Source of the DNA: Burkholderiales bacterium
GTDB lineage: Bacteria; Pseudomonadota; Gammaproteobacteria; Burkholderiales; Casimicrobiaceae
DNA length: 64,000 bases
Assembly (NCBI GenBank): GCA_031277215.1
Contig: JAITMR010000042.1
Coordinates: forward strand, 52,781 to 116,780
Reading direction: 5' to 3'
In this document: positions 39,791-51,149 of the stretch, one piece after another
How the letters are laid out: each line of letters begins with the position of its first letter
Position numbering within the stretch: position 1 is the first letter of the stretch
Made by a program: the position numbers and the translations under genes
Notes under the pieces: model-generated
What the model was told of the DNA's origin: nothing
Databases searched by the model: none
What the model saw: only the letters and a program-made list of their open reading frames with translations

Positions 39791-40558
39791 ATGGGAACGA
39801 ATCTGAAAATTCATTTAAAAGGTGGCGTTAATTTTCGTGACCTTGGCGGTTGTCGAATGGCCGACGGGCGAACGGTCAAGCCTGGGTTGTTGTTTCGTTC
39901 CGGCGTTCTGGATGAGTTGACCATAGAGGATATGGAAACGTTGGCAGCGTTGCCGGTGACGCATGTGCTCGATTACCGCGATGAAGCGGAAATGCGGCGG
40001 CGACCGGATCCGTTGTGGCGTGATGTGCAGTACGAGTGCGTTCCGGCAAATCCGGGTTTTTGGGAAAACGGCGCGAGTCCGATGCAGTTGCTTTCTTATA
40101 CGGACGACGAATGGCAAGCGTCTGCTTTCATGAAAGAGTTATATCAGCGGCTTCCGTTCGGCAATCCGGCGTATCGGCGCTTGTTGAGTTGGTTGCGTGC
40201 GCCGGAGATGCCGCGTCTCGTGCAACATTGCGCGATTGGCAAGGATCGCACCGGCGTGGGCAGCGCCATTGTGTTGCTGGTGCTGGGCGCGTCGCGGCAG
40301 ACGGTGATTGAAGATTATATGGTGACGGAAACATCGCTGGCGCCGTATCGTGAGCGCTGGTTGGCGACCATGGATCGGCAACGGATGAAAGAAAAATTCG
40401 ACGCGCTGGTTTGTTTGTTTTCTGCGCGCGAAGCGTTTATCGAAGCGGCGCTTGATGCGATCGAATCACGCTATGGCGGTATAGTTGGATATTTAAAGGA
40501 AGAGTTCGGGCTAGACAGCGCTGGTCGCGTGGCGTTGCAGGCGCGTTATCTGGAATGA
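39791..40558 (+). CDS. tyrosine-protein phosphatase (tyrosine/serine phosphatase family)
   Basis: GGVNFRDLGGCRMADGRTVKPGLLFRSGVLDELT; VQHCAIGKDRTGVGSAIVLLVLG (CX5R). Confidence 0.88.
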   Translation: MGTNLKIHLKGGVNFRDLGGCRMADGRTVKPGLLFRSGVLDELTIEDMETLAALPVTHVLDYRDEAEMRRRPDPLWRDVQYECVPANPGFWENGASPMQLLSYTDDEWQASAFMKELYQRLPFGNPAYRRLLSWLRAPEMPRLVQHCAIGKDRTGVGSAIVLLVLGASRQTVIEDYMVTETSLAPYRERWLATMDRQRMKEKFDALVCLFSAREAFIEAALDAIESRYGGIVGYLKEEFGLDSAGRVALQARYLE

Positions 40559-40738
40559 GCAAATGGACAGCGAAGGGCGCATAGAGCACAAAGAAAGTCG
40601 GGTGAGGGATATTGTACGCGATATACATATCATGGATCGACAAACCTCCGTTTTGATTCCAGATGTCCCGCCGCTTTTTCTTTGCGTTCTTTGCAGTTTA
40701 AATGCTTTTAACGAGCCTGTCGTATAGAGGAAATGTAA

Positions 40739-42154
40739 GTGAGCCAGGAAGAAATAATAAAACCACGCAAAAAGCCGTTGTACAAAGTTCTGTATTTTCA
40801 GGTTGTCGTCGCCATTATTCTGGGTGTTCTGCTAGGGCATTTCATGCCGGAATTCGGTGTGAAGATGAAGCCGTTTGGCGACGGGTTCATCAAGCTGATC
40901 AAGATGATCATTGCGCCGATCATCTTTTGTACGGTGGTTTCCGGAATCGCCGGGATGGAAAGCCTGAAAAAAGTCGGGCGGGTTGGCGGTAAGGCGCTGA
41001 TTTATTTCCAGGTGTTTACAACATTGGCGCTCATCATCGGCCTGATGGTCGTCAACACGGTGCAACCCGGAACGGGAATGCACATTGATCCGGCAACGCT
41101 CGATGCGGAAGCGGTTTCCCGATACGCGCAGACAGGAAAAAATCGGACGTTCGTTGATTTCCTTCTGGGGATTATTCCGAACAGTGTGGTCGGCGCTTTT
41201 GTCGAAGGCAGCATTTTGCAGGTGCTCATGTTCTCGCTGCTGTTTGCGTTTGCGTTGACGACGGCAGGCGAACGGGCGCAAGGGATTGTCAAGGGCATCA
41301 AAAGTCTGGCGCAAGTGATGTTTACCATCATCGGTTTCATTATGCGGCTTGCTCCGGTTGGGGCTTTTGGAGCGATGGCGTTCATGGTGGGGTCGCAGGG
41401 GGTTTCCAGCCTGCTGTCGCTGGGCGAACTCATATTGTGCTTTTACATCACATGTTTTCTTTTTGTTTTCGTGGTGCTGGGTAGCCTTTGCCGCTTTATC
41501 GGGGTCAGTCTCTGGAAACTGATCAAATACATCAAGGAAGAATTGTTGATTGTGCTCGGTACGTCGTCGTCCGAATCGGTGCTGCCGCAGTTGATGAAGA
41601 AGCTCGAAAGGCTCGGCTGCAATCAATCGGTGGTGGGGCTGGTGGTGCCGACCGGTTATTCGTTCAATCTCGACGGAACGGCCATTTATCTGACAATGGC
41701 GGCGATTTTTATCGCTCAGGCGTGCGACATTCCGCTGACGCTGGGGCAAGAGTTGATGGTTTTGGCGGTCTTGTTGCTGACCTCAAAAGGGGCGGCCGGG
41801 GTGACCGGCTCCGGTTTTGTGACGCTGGCGGCAACGCTGTCGTCGGTGCCGGGAGCGGAAATTCCGGTGGCCGGGCTGGCGCTGATTCTTGGGATTGACC
41901 GCATCATGTCGGAAGCACGGGCGTTGACCAATCTGGTTGGCAATACGGTGGCGACAGTCGCGATATCGAAGTGGGAAAATGGGCTGGATGTCGAGAAAAT
42001 GAAGCGCGTTCTTGACAACCCGAACGGCTCTAACGGCGTGAACGGCGAGCACGAAGAAACGATCAATGGAGAGGAGATTGTGCCAATGACGGCGTCCGAG
42101 GCGGCGACAGTGGCTGAAACGAAGCCGGTTTCCGAAAAAACGCCTTCTCGGTAA
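40739..42154 (+). CDS. dctA: dicarboxylate/cation symporter, DctA-like
   Basis: [75 protein letters not shown]. Confidence 0.92.
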   Translation: MSQEEIIKPRKKPLYKVLYFQVVVAIILGVLLGHFMPEFGVKMKPFGDGFIKLIKMIIAPIIFCTVVSGIAGMESLKKVGRVGGKALIYFQVFTTLALIIGLMVVNTVQPGTGMHIDPATLDAEAVSRYAQTGKNRTFVDFLLGIIPNSVVGAFVEGSILQVLMFSLLFAFALTTAGERAQGIVKGIKSLAQVMFTIIGFIMRLAPVGAFGAMAFMVGSQGVSSLLSLGELILCFYITCFLFVFVVLGSLCRFIGVSLWKLIKYIKEELLIVLGTSSSESVLPQLMKKLERLGCNQSVVGLVVPTGYSFNLDGTAIYLTMAAIFIAQACDIPLTLGQELMVLAVLLLTSKGAAGVTGSGFVTLAATLSSVPGAEIPVAGLALILGIDRIMSEARALTNLVGNTVATVAISKWENGLDVEKMKRVLDNPNGSNGVNGEHEETINGEEIVPMTASEAATVAETKPVSEKTPSR

Positions 42155-42171
42155 ATTTTGCGCTTCAAGGT

Positions 42172-42199
42172 CTTGAAAATCTTTTGACTGCCTCCATCT
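42172..42199 (+). promoter_or_regulatory. candidate sigma-32 heat-shock promoter upstream of grpE
   Basis: CTTGAAA-N12-CCTCCATCT, about 30 bp upstream of grpE ATG. Confidence 0.7.
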
Positions 42200-42229
42200 A
42201 TAAATGATATTTGATGATGGAAGAAAGCG

Positions 42230-42796
42230 ATGCCACATACACCCGAACACACAGAACCGGTGCCGACGGATCATGAAATGACGGCTCCGGCCAACGCGAT
42301 GCCGGAGGCTGAGTCTCCGCCAGCGGATGCTGCGGTCGACTTGGCCGCCTTGTTACAGAAGACCGAAGCGGAAGCTCAGGAGTTGCGAGATGCGTTTCTA
42401 CGGGCGCGTGCCGAAACGGAAAACGCACGCCGACAGGCGCGTGAGGAAATCGCCAAGGCGGGGAAATTCGGCATTGAACGTTTTGCCGCCGACCTTTTGG
42501 CGGTCAAGGATGCGCTGGAACTGGCGTTGATAACAGAGAGCGCCACACCCCAACAAATGCGGGACGGCGTGATGCTGACGCTGAAGCAGTTGAACGCCGC
42601 TTTCGAGAAAGCGCACATTCAGGCAATTGACCCACGGGGGCAACCCTTCGATCCGCACCGGCATGAGGCCATGCAGATGATCGAGTCCGACGCGCCCGCC
42701 CATACCGTGGTGGAAGTATTCCAGAGAGGGTACCTGATTCATGACCGGGTTCTAAGACCGGCGATGGTGATTGTCGCCAAAGAAAAAACCTCGTAA
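42230..42796 (+). CDS. grpE: nucleotide exchange factor GrpE
   Basis: AFLRARAETENARRQAREEIAKAGKFGIERFAADLLAVKDALE; HEAMQMIE...VVEVFQRGYLIHDRVLRPAMVIVA. Confidence 0.96.
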   Translation: MPHTPEHTEPVPTDHEMTAPANAMPEAESPPADAAVDLAALLQKTEAEAQELRDAFLRARAETENARRQAREEIAKAGKFGIERFAADLLAVKDALELALITESATPQQMRDGVMLTLKQLNAAFEKAHIQAIDPRGQPFDPHRHEAMQMIESDAPAHTVVEVFQRGYLIHDRVLRPAMVIVAKEKTS

Positions 42797-42901
42797 AGAA
42801 AGCGTCATGGCATCAAAGAGGGGCTTGAGTTGGAACAAACCGCCCCCATTTAACAGCCATCGAAATTTTCAGCAAACTCAATAAATCACGGAGAACACAA
42901 A

Positions 42902-44866
42902 ATGGGCAAGATCATTGGCATTGACTTGGGTACGACCAACAGTTGCGTAGCGATCATCGAAGGCGGCCAACCCAAGGTTATCGAAAATTCGGAAGGTACG
43001 CGGACGACGCCATCGGTGGTGGCGTATATGGAGGACGGCGAAATCCTCTGCGGCGCACCGGCCAAGCGGCAGGCAGTGACCAATCCGCGCAACACGCTGT
43101 TTGCGGTGAAGCGGTTGATCGGTCGCCGTTTTGAAGAAAAGGAAGTGCAGAAAGACATCGACCTGATGCCATTCTCGATTGTCAAGAACGACAACGGCGA
43201 CGCTTGGGTTGAAGTGCGCGGCAACAAGATGGCGCCGCCGCAAATTTCGGCGGAAGTTCTGCGCAAGATGAAAAAAACGGCGGAAGATTATCTCGGCGAA
43301 GAAGTGACCGAAGCGGTGATTACAGTTCCGGCGTACTTCAACGACAGCCAGCGGCAGGCGACCAAAGATTCCGGCAGAATCGCCGGTCTTGAAGTCAAGC
43401 GGATCATCAACGAACCGACGGCGGCGGCGCTGGCGTTCGGCCTCGACAAAAAAGAGGGCGACCGCAAAATTGCGGTGTACGACCTTGGTGGCGGAACGTT
43501 CGACGTTTCGATTATCGAAATTGCCGAGCTTGACGGCGAGCATCAGTTTGAAGTGTTGTCCACCAACGGCGATACCTTCCTCGGCGGTGAAGATTTCGAC
43601 CAGCGGTTGATCGACTACATCGTCACCGAATTCAAAAAAGATCAGGGCGTCGATCTCAAGAACGACGTGCTGGCGTTGCAGCGGCTGAAAGAGACAGCGG
43701 AAAAAGCGAAGATCGAATTGTCGAGTTCGCAACAAACCGAAATCAACCTGCCGTACATCACGGCGGATGCGTCGGGGCCGAAACACCTGTCGATGAAAAT
43801 CACCCGCGCCAAATTCGAGGCGCTGGTTGAAGATTTGATCGAGCGCACGATTGTGCCGTGCCGGACGGCGATTAAGGACGCGGGCGTCAAAATCTCCGAT
43901 ATCGGCGACGTGATTCTGGTCGGCGGCATGACGCGGATGCCGAAGGTGCAAGAGAAAGTCAAAGAATTTTTCGGCAAAGAGCCGCGCAAAGACGTGAACC
44001 CCGACGAAGCGGTGGCGGTGGGCGCGGCGATTCAGGGATCGGTGTTGGCCGGTGAGCGGCGCGACGTGTTGCTGCTTGACGTGACACCATTGTCGCTTGG
44101 AATCGAAACACTGGGCGGCGTGATGACCAAACTGATCCAGAAAAACACGACGATTCCAACCAAGGCATCGCAAGTCTTTTCAACCGCAGACGACAATCAG
44201 AGCGCGGTGACTGTGCATGTATTGCAGGGCGAGCGTGATATGGCGAGCGGCAACAAGAGCCTTGGCCAGTTCAATCTGGAAGGCATCCCGTCAGCGCCGC
44301 GCGGCATGCCGCAGATTGAAGTGACGTTCGACATCGACGCTAACGGTATCCTGCATGTGTCGGCCAAGGATAAGGCAACAGGTAAGGAAAACAAGATTAC
44401 GATCAAGGCCAACTCAGGTTTGTCTGACGAAGAAGTTGATCGGATGGTGAAAGATGCCGAAGCGCACGCCGATGAAGACAAGAAGTTGATGGAAGCGGTG
44501 CAGGCGCGTAATGAGTTGGATGGTCTGGTTCACAGCGTCAAGAAATCGTTGGCTGAGTACGGCGACAAGATCGGTAGCGATGACAAGACCAAGATCGAAG
44601 AAGCGCTGAAAGACGCCGAAGAAACGTTGAAAGAAAAAGATGCGGCCAAGGAAACGATGGCGGCAAAGAGCGAGGCGCTGGCAACGGCGTCGCAGAAACT
44701 TGGCGAAGCGATCTATGCTGCCGCACAAGCGGAAGCTGCAGCGGCGCAGGCAGAGGGAGCTGCACAGTGCGGCGCTCAGGGGGCAACCAATGGCAGCGGC
44801 AAACCCGGTGACGACGCCAAAGTGGTTGACGCCGAATATACCGAAGTGAAAGACAAAAAAGAGTAA
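42902..44866 (+). CDS. dnaK: molecular chaperone DnaK
   Basis: [22 protein letters not shown]...; full-length Hsp70. Confidence 0.99.
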   Translation: MGKIIGIDLGTTNSCVAIIEGGQPKVIENSEGTRTTPSVVAYMEDGEILCGAPAKRQAVTNPRNTLFAVKRLIGRRFEEKEVQKDIDLMPFSIVKNDNGDAWVEVRGNKMAPPQISAEVLRKMKKTAEDYLGEEVTEAVITVPAYFNDSQRQATKDSGRIAGLEVKRIINEPTAAALAFGLDKKEGDRKIAVYDLGGGTFDVSIIEIAELDGEHQFEVLSTNGDTFLGGEDFDQRLIDYIVTEFKKDQGVDLKNDVLALQRLKETAEKAKIELSSSQQTEINLPYITADASGPKHLSMKITRAKFEALVEDLIERTIVPCRTAIKDAGVKISDIGDVILVGGMTRMPKVQEKVKEFFGKEPRKDVNPDEAVAVGAAIQGSVLAGERRDVLLLDVTPLSLGIETLGGVMTKLIQKNTTIPTKASQVFSTADDNQSAVTVHVLQGERDMASGNKSLGQFNLEGIPSAPRGMPQIEVTFDIDANGILHVSAKDKATGKENKITIKANSGLSDEEVDRMVKDAEAHADEDKKLMEAVQARNELDGLVHSVKKSLAEYGDKIGSDDKTKIEEALKDAEETLKEKDAAKETMAAKSEALATASQKLGEAIYAAAQAEAAAAQAEGAAQCGAQGATNGSGKPGDDAKVVDAEYTEVKDKKE

Positions 44867-45003
44867 TTCCGATGTAAGAAAGGAACAACACAGGACAGGG
44901 AAAAATGCCTTGTCCGGTGTATTTTCTGGAAAACACGTTGGGAAAGAAGTTAGATAAAGCATTGAAAGCGGTGAAGACGAAGCAAGGAAGGTGATTCACA
45001 ATC

Positions 45004-46152
45004 ATGGCCACATCGAACAAGCGCGATTACTACACAGTATTGGGATTAGGCCGCGATGCCTCCGAGGAGGACATCAAAAAAGCGTACCGCAAGCTGGCGA
45101 TGAAACACCACCCGGACCGAAACACCGGCGACAAAGACGCGGAAGAAAAATTCAAAGAAGCAAAAGAGGCGTATGAAATATTGAGCGACGCCAACAAACG
45201 TGCGACTTACGATCAGTTCGGTCATGCGGGTGTTGACCCGAACATGGGCGGCTTCGGCGGTGCGGGCGCGGCGGGCTTCGGCGGCTTTGGTAACTTCGCC
45301 GACGCTTTTGGCGACATCTTTAGCGAAGCCTTCGGACAGGGGCGCGGCGGGCGGGCGAATGCCGTATATCGCGGCGCCGATTTGCGCTACAACCTGGAAC
45401 TGTCGCTCGAAGACGCAGCACGTGGCACCGAATTGAAGATTCGGGTGCCGACGCAAGAAACCTGTGAAACCTGTCACGGTAGCGGCGCCAAGCCGGGAAC
45501 CGAACCGAAAACATGTCCCACTTGCCACGGTCGCGGAGAAGTCCGTATCTCGCAGGGATTCTTTTCGGTGCAGCAAACTTGTCCGAAATGCCACGGTCGC
45601 GGCAACGTCGTGACGACGCCGTGCGGCGATTGCCACGGAGCAGGGCGCATCAAAAAGCAGAAAACGCTGTCGGTCAAAATTCCGGCAGGCGTCGATCAGG
45701 ACGACAGGATTCGTTTGGCCGGTGAAGGCGAAGCGGGCATCAACGGCGGTCCGCCGGGCGATTTGTATGTGGTGATTCATCTGAAACAGCATCCGGTGTT
45801 TCAGCGTCAGGGCGCCGACCTGCATTGCGAAATGCCGATCAGTTTTGCGGCGGCGGCGCTTGGTGGTGAAATTGAAATTCCGACACTTGATGGCCACGCC
45901 AAAATCAAAGTTCCGGCGGAAACGCAGACGGGACAAGTTTTCCGGTTGAAAGAAAAAGGCATCCGACCGGTGCGCGGACAACGCACCGGCGATCTCTTTT
46001 GCCATGTGATCGTTGAGACGCCGCAGAAATTAACGGCGCGACAAAAAGAACTGCTGCGCGAATTTGAAACCATCTCTCAGGAAGACCCCGGCAGACACAG
46101 CCCGCGCGCCAAAAGTTGGATGGAAAAGATGAAAGCCTTTTTCTCGGCGTGA
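45004..46152 (+). CDS. dnaJ: molecular chaperone DnaJ
   Basis: J domain with HPD, G/F region, four CxxCxG zinc motifs. Confidence 0.98.
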   Translation: MATSNKRDYYTVLGLGRDASEEDIKKAYRKLAMKHHPDRNTGDKDAEEKFKEAKEAYEILSDANKRATYDQFGHAGVDPNMGGFGGAGAAGFGGFGNFADAFGDIFSEAFGQGRGGRANAVYRGADLRYNLELSLEDAARGTELKIRVPTQETCETCHGSGAKPGTEPKTCPTCHGRGEVRISQGFFSVQQTCPKCHGRGNVVTTPCGDCHGAGRIKKQKTLSVKIPAGVDQDDRIRLAGEGEAGINGGPPGDLYVVIHLKQHPVFQRQGADLHCEMPISFAAAALGGEIEIPTLDGHAKIKVPAETQTGQVFRLKEKGIRPVRGQRTGDLFCHVIVETPQKLTARQKELLREFETISQEDPGRHSPRAKSWMEKMKAFFSA

Positions 46153-46160
46153 GGGTAGGT

Positions 46161-46188
46161 GTCAGAGATTAGGAATCGGGGATCAGAA
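46161..46188 (+). repeat. heptamer array (ATCAGRG)n, 4 units, just 3' of dnaJ
   Basis: GTCAGAG ATTAGGA ATCGGGG ATCAGAA. Confidence 0.8.
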
Positions 46189-46229
46189 AAGCAGGCGTTG
46201 TTGGAGGAGTTTCAATTCGTTCTGCGTGT
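46187..46229 (-). pseudogene. mobA 3'-end-like fragment (duplicated segment)
   Basis: Minus strand ACACGCAGAACGAATTGAAACTCCTCCAACAACGCCTGCTTTT matches 58516..58558 of mobA with one mismatch in 43 bp. Confidence 0.8.
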
Positions 46230-46312
46230 CAAGATTTAAGATCGCAAATTGCGGCTTCAAGAACCCCTGTTCCTTATCAGCAAGTTGGCGCATGATGTCG
46301 TCGCAAAACGTC

Positions 46313-47419
46313 TCAACCGCCAATGTACGACATTTCAATCTTTTTGGTGCGCGGGGTGTTGGCGGTTCGTTGCTCGGAGTAGTTGTCGTCGCGGTTTTGC
46401 CACAGCGTGGCGATGGCGCGGATCAAGGTGTTGTCGTCGGCGCCGTCGCGCAGCAATGCGCGAAAGTCGTAACCACGGTCGGCGAAAAGGCAGGTGAATA
46501 ACTGGCCATTAGTGGACAGGCGCATCCGTGTGCAGTCGCGACAAAACGCTTGTGTAACAGAGGCGATCACGCCGATTTCGCCGTTGCCATCTTTGAAGCG
46601 CCAGCGTCCGGCTACTTCGCCTTGGTAGTTGGGATCGATGGGTTCGAGCGGGAATTCGGCGTTGATGGTGTCAACGATTTCGACAGCGGAAACAACGTCA
46701 TCCATTCGCCAGCCATTGGTGGCGCCGACATCCATGAATTCGATGAAGCGCACGATGTGACCGCTACCTTTAAAGTGGCGAATCAAAGGCAGAATCGCGT
46801 TTTCGTTAACGCCGCGTTTGACGACGGTGTTGATTTTGATCGGCATAAAGCCGGCGCGGTTAGCAGCGTCAATGCCTTCGAGCACACGAGTGAGCGGGAA
46901 ATTTACATCGTTTATTTGCCGGAATGTGGTGTCGTCAATGGCGTCAAGGCTGACGGTGATTCGTTGCAGACCGGCGTTACGCAGGCTTTGCGCTTTTTTG
47001 GCGAGAATTGAGGCGTTGGTGGTCAGCGTCAGGTCGATGCCGTCAATCGCTGACAGCATTTCGATCAGCCGTTCGATGTTTTTACGCAGCAACGGCTCGC
47101 CGCCGGTCAGCCGGATTTTGCGCACACCCAAATGGGTGAAGAGTTGCGCCAGGCGGGCGATTTCTTCAAAACGCAGTACTTCGTCGTGCTCCAGGAAAAT
47201 ATGGTCGCGGCCAAACGCATTTTTCGGCATGCAGTACGTGCAGCGAAAATTGCAGCGATCCGTCACTGAAATACGCAGGTCGTGCAACGGGCGTTGCCGA
47301 GGGTCGAGAAGGGGAGACGGCAACGCTTCGGGCTGGGCAAGACGCATGTTGCGCACGGTTTGCTGAAATTGCTGCTGCGCGAATTCGGCGGCGTCGAGCA
47401 AAGGAATCGTTTTTGTCAT
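46313..47419 (-). CDS. moaA: GTP 3',8-cyclase MoaA
   Basis: [19 protein letters not shown] radical SAM motif; C-terminal MSYIGG. Confidence 0.97.
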   Translation of the reverse strand: MTKTIPLLDAAEFAQQQFQQTVRNMRLAQPEALPSPLLDPRQRPLHDLRISVTDRCNFRCTYCMPKNAFGRDHIFLEHDEVLRFEEIARLAQLFTHLGVRKIRLTGGEPLLRKNIERLIEMLSAIDGIDLTLTTNASILAKKAQSLRNAGLQRITVSLDAIDDTTFRQINDVNFPLTRVLEGIDAANRAGFMPIKINTVVKRGVNENAILPLIRHFKGSGHIVRFIEFMDVGATNGWRMDDVVSAVEIVDTINAEFPLEPIDPNYQGEVAGRWRFKDGNGEIGVIASVTQAFCRDCTRMRLSTNGQLFTCLFADRGYDFRALLRDGADDNTLIRAIATLWQNRDDNYSEQRTANTPRTKKIEMSYIGG

Positions 47420-47470
47420 GACGGTTTTTATCCCCAGGAACGCCGGATTCTAGCAGAACGGCACCTCTTG

Positions 47471-47505
47471 CTCCGTCATTCCCGCGGAGGCGGGAATCCA
47501 GTGCC
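47471..47505. repeat. dRS3/REP-like inverted repeat
   Basis: CTCCGTCATTCCCGCGGAGGCGGGAATCCAGTGCC. Confidence 0.7.
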
Positions 47506-47550
47506 AAGCAAAGAGGCGGGCGAGAGGGTATCTTTCGTCGGCTGGTAGAA

Positions 47551-48312
47551 TCATGCTTTCCCGCGACCGCCGAGTCGCCGACGGGTAGTCGGTTGCTGAC
47601 CGGTCAACTGCTTGCTGGCCGAATACGGTGTGCTGGAAGCGCCGCGAGGCTGCTGCGCAGTTCGTTTTAAGGGTTGTTTTGCAAACGGTTTCGCTGCCGA
47701 TTTTGTCTGTGTTTTTGTTTGTTGAAACGGCGGTTTGCCGCCTGCTGCGCGGGAACCGGGGGAACTGCTGGGGCCATGACCCACAGATCGTGGCGAGCGG
47801 CGGTGCTTGGAGGTGGGTTCGTCGGTGAATCGGTCGGAAAAGGGCGTTCTGCCGGTATCGTGGGGTTGCCGAGTCAGTTGTCGCGGCGATTGCCATTCCG
47901 GTTGCTGCGTTTGCTGCCGCGCTTGTCGTGCCGACAGCGGCTTAATCGCCTGCCCATGACGGTTGATTGCGCCGGGAAGCGCTTTTTTCGCGGCTTTCTT
48001 GGCGGGGCGCTTGGGCGGCTTCGGCGTCGTCTCTGCCTTGGGCGAGGCCGGACGCCAGAGGACGATCAATTTGCCCAAATGTTGTACCGGTGCGCAGGTC
48101 AGTTGATGACAAACGGCGAGTTGCAACGCTTCGCGTTCGGTGCGCTCATCGTTGAAAATGCGCACTTTGATGAGTTCGTGGGCGTTTAAGGCGTGGTCGA
48201 TCTCGCGCAGCACGGCAGGAGTCAACCCGTGCTGGCCGATGATGACGACAGGGGAAAGTGTGTGCGCTTGGGCACGCAGGGCGCGGCGTTCGGTGGGGGT
48301 CAATGTCAACAT
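47551..48312 (-). CDS. yhbY: YhbY-type CRM-domain ribosome-associated RNA-binding protein with long basic C-terminal extension
   Basis: LTPTERRALRAQAHTLSPVVIIGQHGLTPAVLREIDHALNAHELIKVRIF; 253 aa, low-complexity K/R/Q/P/S tail. Confidence 0.88.
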   Translation of the reverse strand: MLTLTPTERRALRAQAHTLSPVVIIGQHGLTPAVLREIDHALNAHELIKVRIFNDERTEREALQLAVCHQLTCAPVQHLGKLIVLWRPASPKAETTPKPPKRPAKKAAKKALPGAINRHGQAIKPLSARQARQQTQQPEWQSPRQLTRQPHDTGRTPFSDRFTDEPTSKHRRSPRSVGHGPSSSPGSRAAGGKPPFQQTKTQTKSAAKPFAKQPLKRTAQQPRGASSTPYSASKQLTGQQPTTRRRLGGRGKA

Positions 48313-48347
48313 CCGGCAAGTTTACCTGAACCGGCAAGGATTTCGGA

Positions 48348-49001
48348 ATGAAAATGACAGGTCTTAATAAAAGCGGCAAGAAGCATCGTTTCGGCAAGGC
48401 GTGGATGCATGAGCATGTGAACGATCCGTATGTGAAGGAGGCGCAGCGTCGAGGTTTCCGTTCGCGGGCAGCGTTCAAACTGCTCGAACTGGTGGAGCGG
48501 GATCACTTGCTGCGTCCCGGAATGACGGTGGTCGATCTGGGGTCGGCGCCTGGAAGCTGGTGTCAGGTGGTGCGTGAGCGGCTGGGCGGGCAGGTGAAAA
48601 TCATCGCCATCGACCTCTTGCCGATGGACGGAATCAGCGGGGTCGATTTCATTCAGGGCGATTTTGCGGCGGAGGAAGGTTTGCGGGCGGTGCGGGAGGC
48701 ATTGAAGGGTGCGCCGGTCGATCTTGTGTTGTCGGACATGGCGCCCAATCTATCGGGAGTAGAGGCGGCCGATCAGGCACGCAGCATCGGGCTGGCCGAG
48801 TTGGCGCTGGAATTTGCCGCGCTTCATTTGCGCGACGGCGGCGATTTTGCGGTTAAGCTGTTTCAAGGCGCTGGTAGCGACGAATTTCGGAAGCAGGCGG
48901 CGGCGTATTTCGACAAGGTGTATGTGCGTAAACCGAAGTCGTCACGCGGGCGCAGTCGGGAAATTTATGTTGTCGGGAAGGGGTTTCATGGCGCCGTGTA
49001 A
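48348..49001 (+). CDS. rlmE: 23S rRNA (uridine-2'-O-)-methyltransferase RlmE
   Basis: RSRAAFKLLELVERDHLLRPGMTVVDLGSAPGSWCQVV; LVLSDMAPNLSG. Confidence 0.96.
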   Translation: MKMTGLNKSGKKHRFGKAWMHEHVNDPYVKEAQRRGFRSRAAFKLLELVERDHLLRPGMTVVDLGSAPGSWCQVVRERLGGQVKIIAIDLLPMDGISGVDFIQGDFAAEEGLRAVREALKGAPVDLVLSDMAPNLSGVEAADQARSIGLAELALEFAALHLRDGGDFAVKLFQGAGSDEFRKQAAAYFDKVYVRKPKSSRGRSREIYVVGKGFHGAV

Positions 49002-49174
49002 ATGGGCGCACATAACCAGGGTTTACTGGAAGTGACAATATCAAAGGCTGGTCTTGGGGCTTCAGCGCCGTTACAATAATAAGTTAAATCGAAATTTTCG
49101 CTCGCTGGTTTTTGGAAGAAACGAGCGGGAAGAAGCGGGCGGTGGAAGACGCCTCATCAGGCAAGGAGCAAGCA

Positions 49175-51073
49175 TTGAATAATTGGGCAAAGAATTTTGG
49201 TGTCTGGATGGTGATTCTGGCGGTCGTGCTGATGGCGGTCAGGCAGTTTGAAAACCAGCAAAGGGGCAACGAGCCGATCGCTTATTCCGACTTCAAGGAA
49301 CAGGCGAGGAGCGGGGACGTCGAATCGGCAGTGATCGACGGGCAAAAAATACTCTGGAAAGACAAAAGCGGTCAGAAACACATTACTTACAGCGCCAACG
49401 ATATATGGATGGTCGATGACCTGATCAAGAGCGGCGTCAAGGTCGAAGCGGAGAAAGCGAACCGCAACTGGTTCGTCGAAGTTTTGCTCACGTCGTTGAT
49501 TCCGTTGTTGCTGATTGTCGGCCTCTGGTTTTTCATCATGCGACAGATGCAGGGCGGCGGCAAAGGCGGCGCTTTCTCGTTCGGCAAGAGCCGCGCCCGG
49601 ATGCTCGACGACTCGAACAACGCAGTGACGTTCGCCGATGTTGCCGGTTGCGATGAGGCCAAGGACGAAGTGCAGGAGTTAGTCGATTTTCTGAAAGACC
49701 CTTCGAAATTCCAAAAGCTCGGTGGCCGCATTCCGCGTGGCGTGTTGATGGTCGGTGCGCCCGGAACCGGCAAGACCTTGCTGGCGCGGGCGATTGCCGG
49801 TGAAGCGAAAGTGCCGTTCTTTTTGATCTCCGGTTCCGATTTCGTCGAGATGTTCGTCGGTGTCGGCGCAGCGCGTGTGCGCGACATGTTCGAGCAGGCG
49901 AAGAAGAACGCGCCTTGTATTATTTTCATTGACGAAATTGACGCGGTGGGTCGTCAACGCGGCGCCGGTCTTGGCGGCGGCAACGACGAACGCGAGCAGA
50001 CCTTGAATCAAATGCTCGTTGAGATGGACGGCTTTGAAGCCAACGCAGGTGTGATCGTTATCGCGGCGACCAACCGTCCCGATGTTCTCGATCCGGCGTT
50101 GCTGCGACCGGGGCGTTTCGACCGTCAGGTGGTGGTGCCATTGCCGGACATTCGTGGTCGCGAGCAGATTTTGAAAGTTCATATGCGCAAAGTGCCGCTG
50201 GCCAACGATGTTAAAGCGGACGTGATCGCGCGTGGAACCCCCGGTTTTTCCGGCGCCGATCTTGCGAATTTGGTGAATGAGGCGGCGTTGTTTGCGGCGC
50301 GTGCTAACAAACGGCTGGTTGACATGGAAGATTTCGAACACGCCAAGGACAAGATATTCATGGGACCGGAACGTCGCTCGATGATTCTCACCGAGGACGA
50401 GAAACGCGCCACGGCGTATCACGAATCGGGGCATGCGGTTGTGGCGTGTTTGCTGCCGGGAACCGATCCGGTGCACAAGGTAACGATTGTGCCGCGTGGT
50501 CGGGCATTGGGCGTCACCTGGCAGTTGCCGGAGCGCGACCGCATTAGTATGTATCAAGATCAGATGTTAAATAAAATCGCCATTTTGTTTGGCGGTCGTG
50601 TTGCGGAAGAATTGTTCGTCCATCGGGTTTCCACCGGCGCGTCGAACGATTTCGAACACGCGACCAGCATAGCGCGCGATATGGTAACGCGGTATGGGAT
50701 GTCTGAAAAAATGGGGACAATGGTCTATGGCGAGAACGATGGCGAAATATTCCTGGGACGCTCCGTGACGACACACAAAAATGTTTCTGAAGCGACAATG
50801 CAACAAGTTGACGCGGAAATTCGCCGGATCATTGATGAGCAATACGACTTGGCGCGCCGTTTGCTGGAAGAAAGTCGCGACAAGGTTGAAGCGATGACGG
50901 CGGCGTTGATGGAATTTGAAACGCTTGACGCGGAACAAATCGGCGACATCATGGAAGGTCGGCCACCAAGAGCGCCGAAAGCAAGCAACAGCAGCGATGC
51001 TTCCAGTTCATCATCCGGCGGCGACACGGTTGTCGAGAATCCCGACGCGGCGCCATCGGCAAATCCGGCGTGA
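49175..51073 (+). CDS. ftsH: ATP-dependent zinc metalloprotease FtsH
   Basis: [57 protein letters not shown]; likely TTG start at 49175 with AAGGAG SD. Confidence 0.97.
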   Translation: MNNWAKNFGVWMVILAVVLMAVRQFENQQRGNEPIAYSDFKEQARSGDVESAVIDGQKILWKDKSGQKHITYSANDIWMVDDLIKSGVKVEAEKANRNWFVEVLLTSLIPLLLIVGLWFFIMRQMQGGGKGGAFSFGKSRARMLDDSNNAVTFADVAGCDEAKDEVQELVDFLKDPSKFQKLGGRIPRGVLMVGAPGTGKTLLARAIAGEAKVPFFLISGSDFVEMFVGVGAARVRDMFEQAKKNAPCIIFIDEIDAVGRQRGAGLGGGNDEREQTLNQMLVEMDGFEANAGVIVIAATNRPDVLDPALLRPGRFDRQVVVPLPDIRGREQILKVHMRKVPLANDVKADVIARGTPGFSGADLANLVNEAALFAARANKRLVDMEDFEHAKDKIFMGPERRSMILTEDEKRATAYHESGHAVVACLLPGTDPVHKVTIVPRGRALGVTWQLPERDRISMYQDQMLNKIAILFGGRVAEELFVHRVSTGASNDFEHATSIARDMVTRYGMSEKMGTMVYGENDGEIFLGRSVTTHKNVSEATMQQVDAEIRRIIDEQYDLARRLLEESRDKVEAMTAALMEFETLDAEQIGDIMEGRPPRAPKASNSSDASSSSSGGDTVVENPDAAPSANPA

Positions 51074-51149
51074 CGGTGGTGCGGCGCGAGTTGTAAATGT
51101 TTCGGGAGGGCGCGTGATTGGCGCCCTCTTTTGCTTTGACTCATAGGTT

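Noticed and set aside
40832-41749. 305-aa ORF antisense to dctA
   Set aside because: Shadow ORF; composition is Gln/Arg/His-rich with no motif.
42878-44173. 431-aa ORF antisense to dnaK
   Set aside because: Lies fully over dnaK; composition (His/Arg/Phe rich) is typical of shadow ORFs in GC-biased coding sequence.
45046-46005. 319-aa ORF antisense to dnaJ
   Set aside because: Shadow ORF; dnaJ call is unambiguous.
48200-48348. Sigma-32 promoter for rlmE-ftsH
   Set aside because: Looked for CTTGAAA...CCCCAT as in E. coli rlmE-ftsH but found no convincing match.
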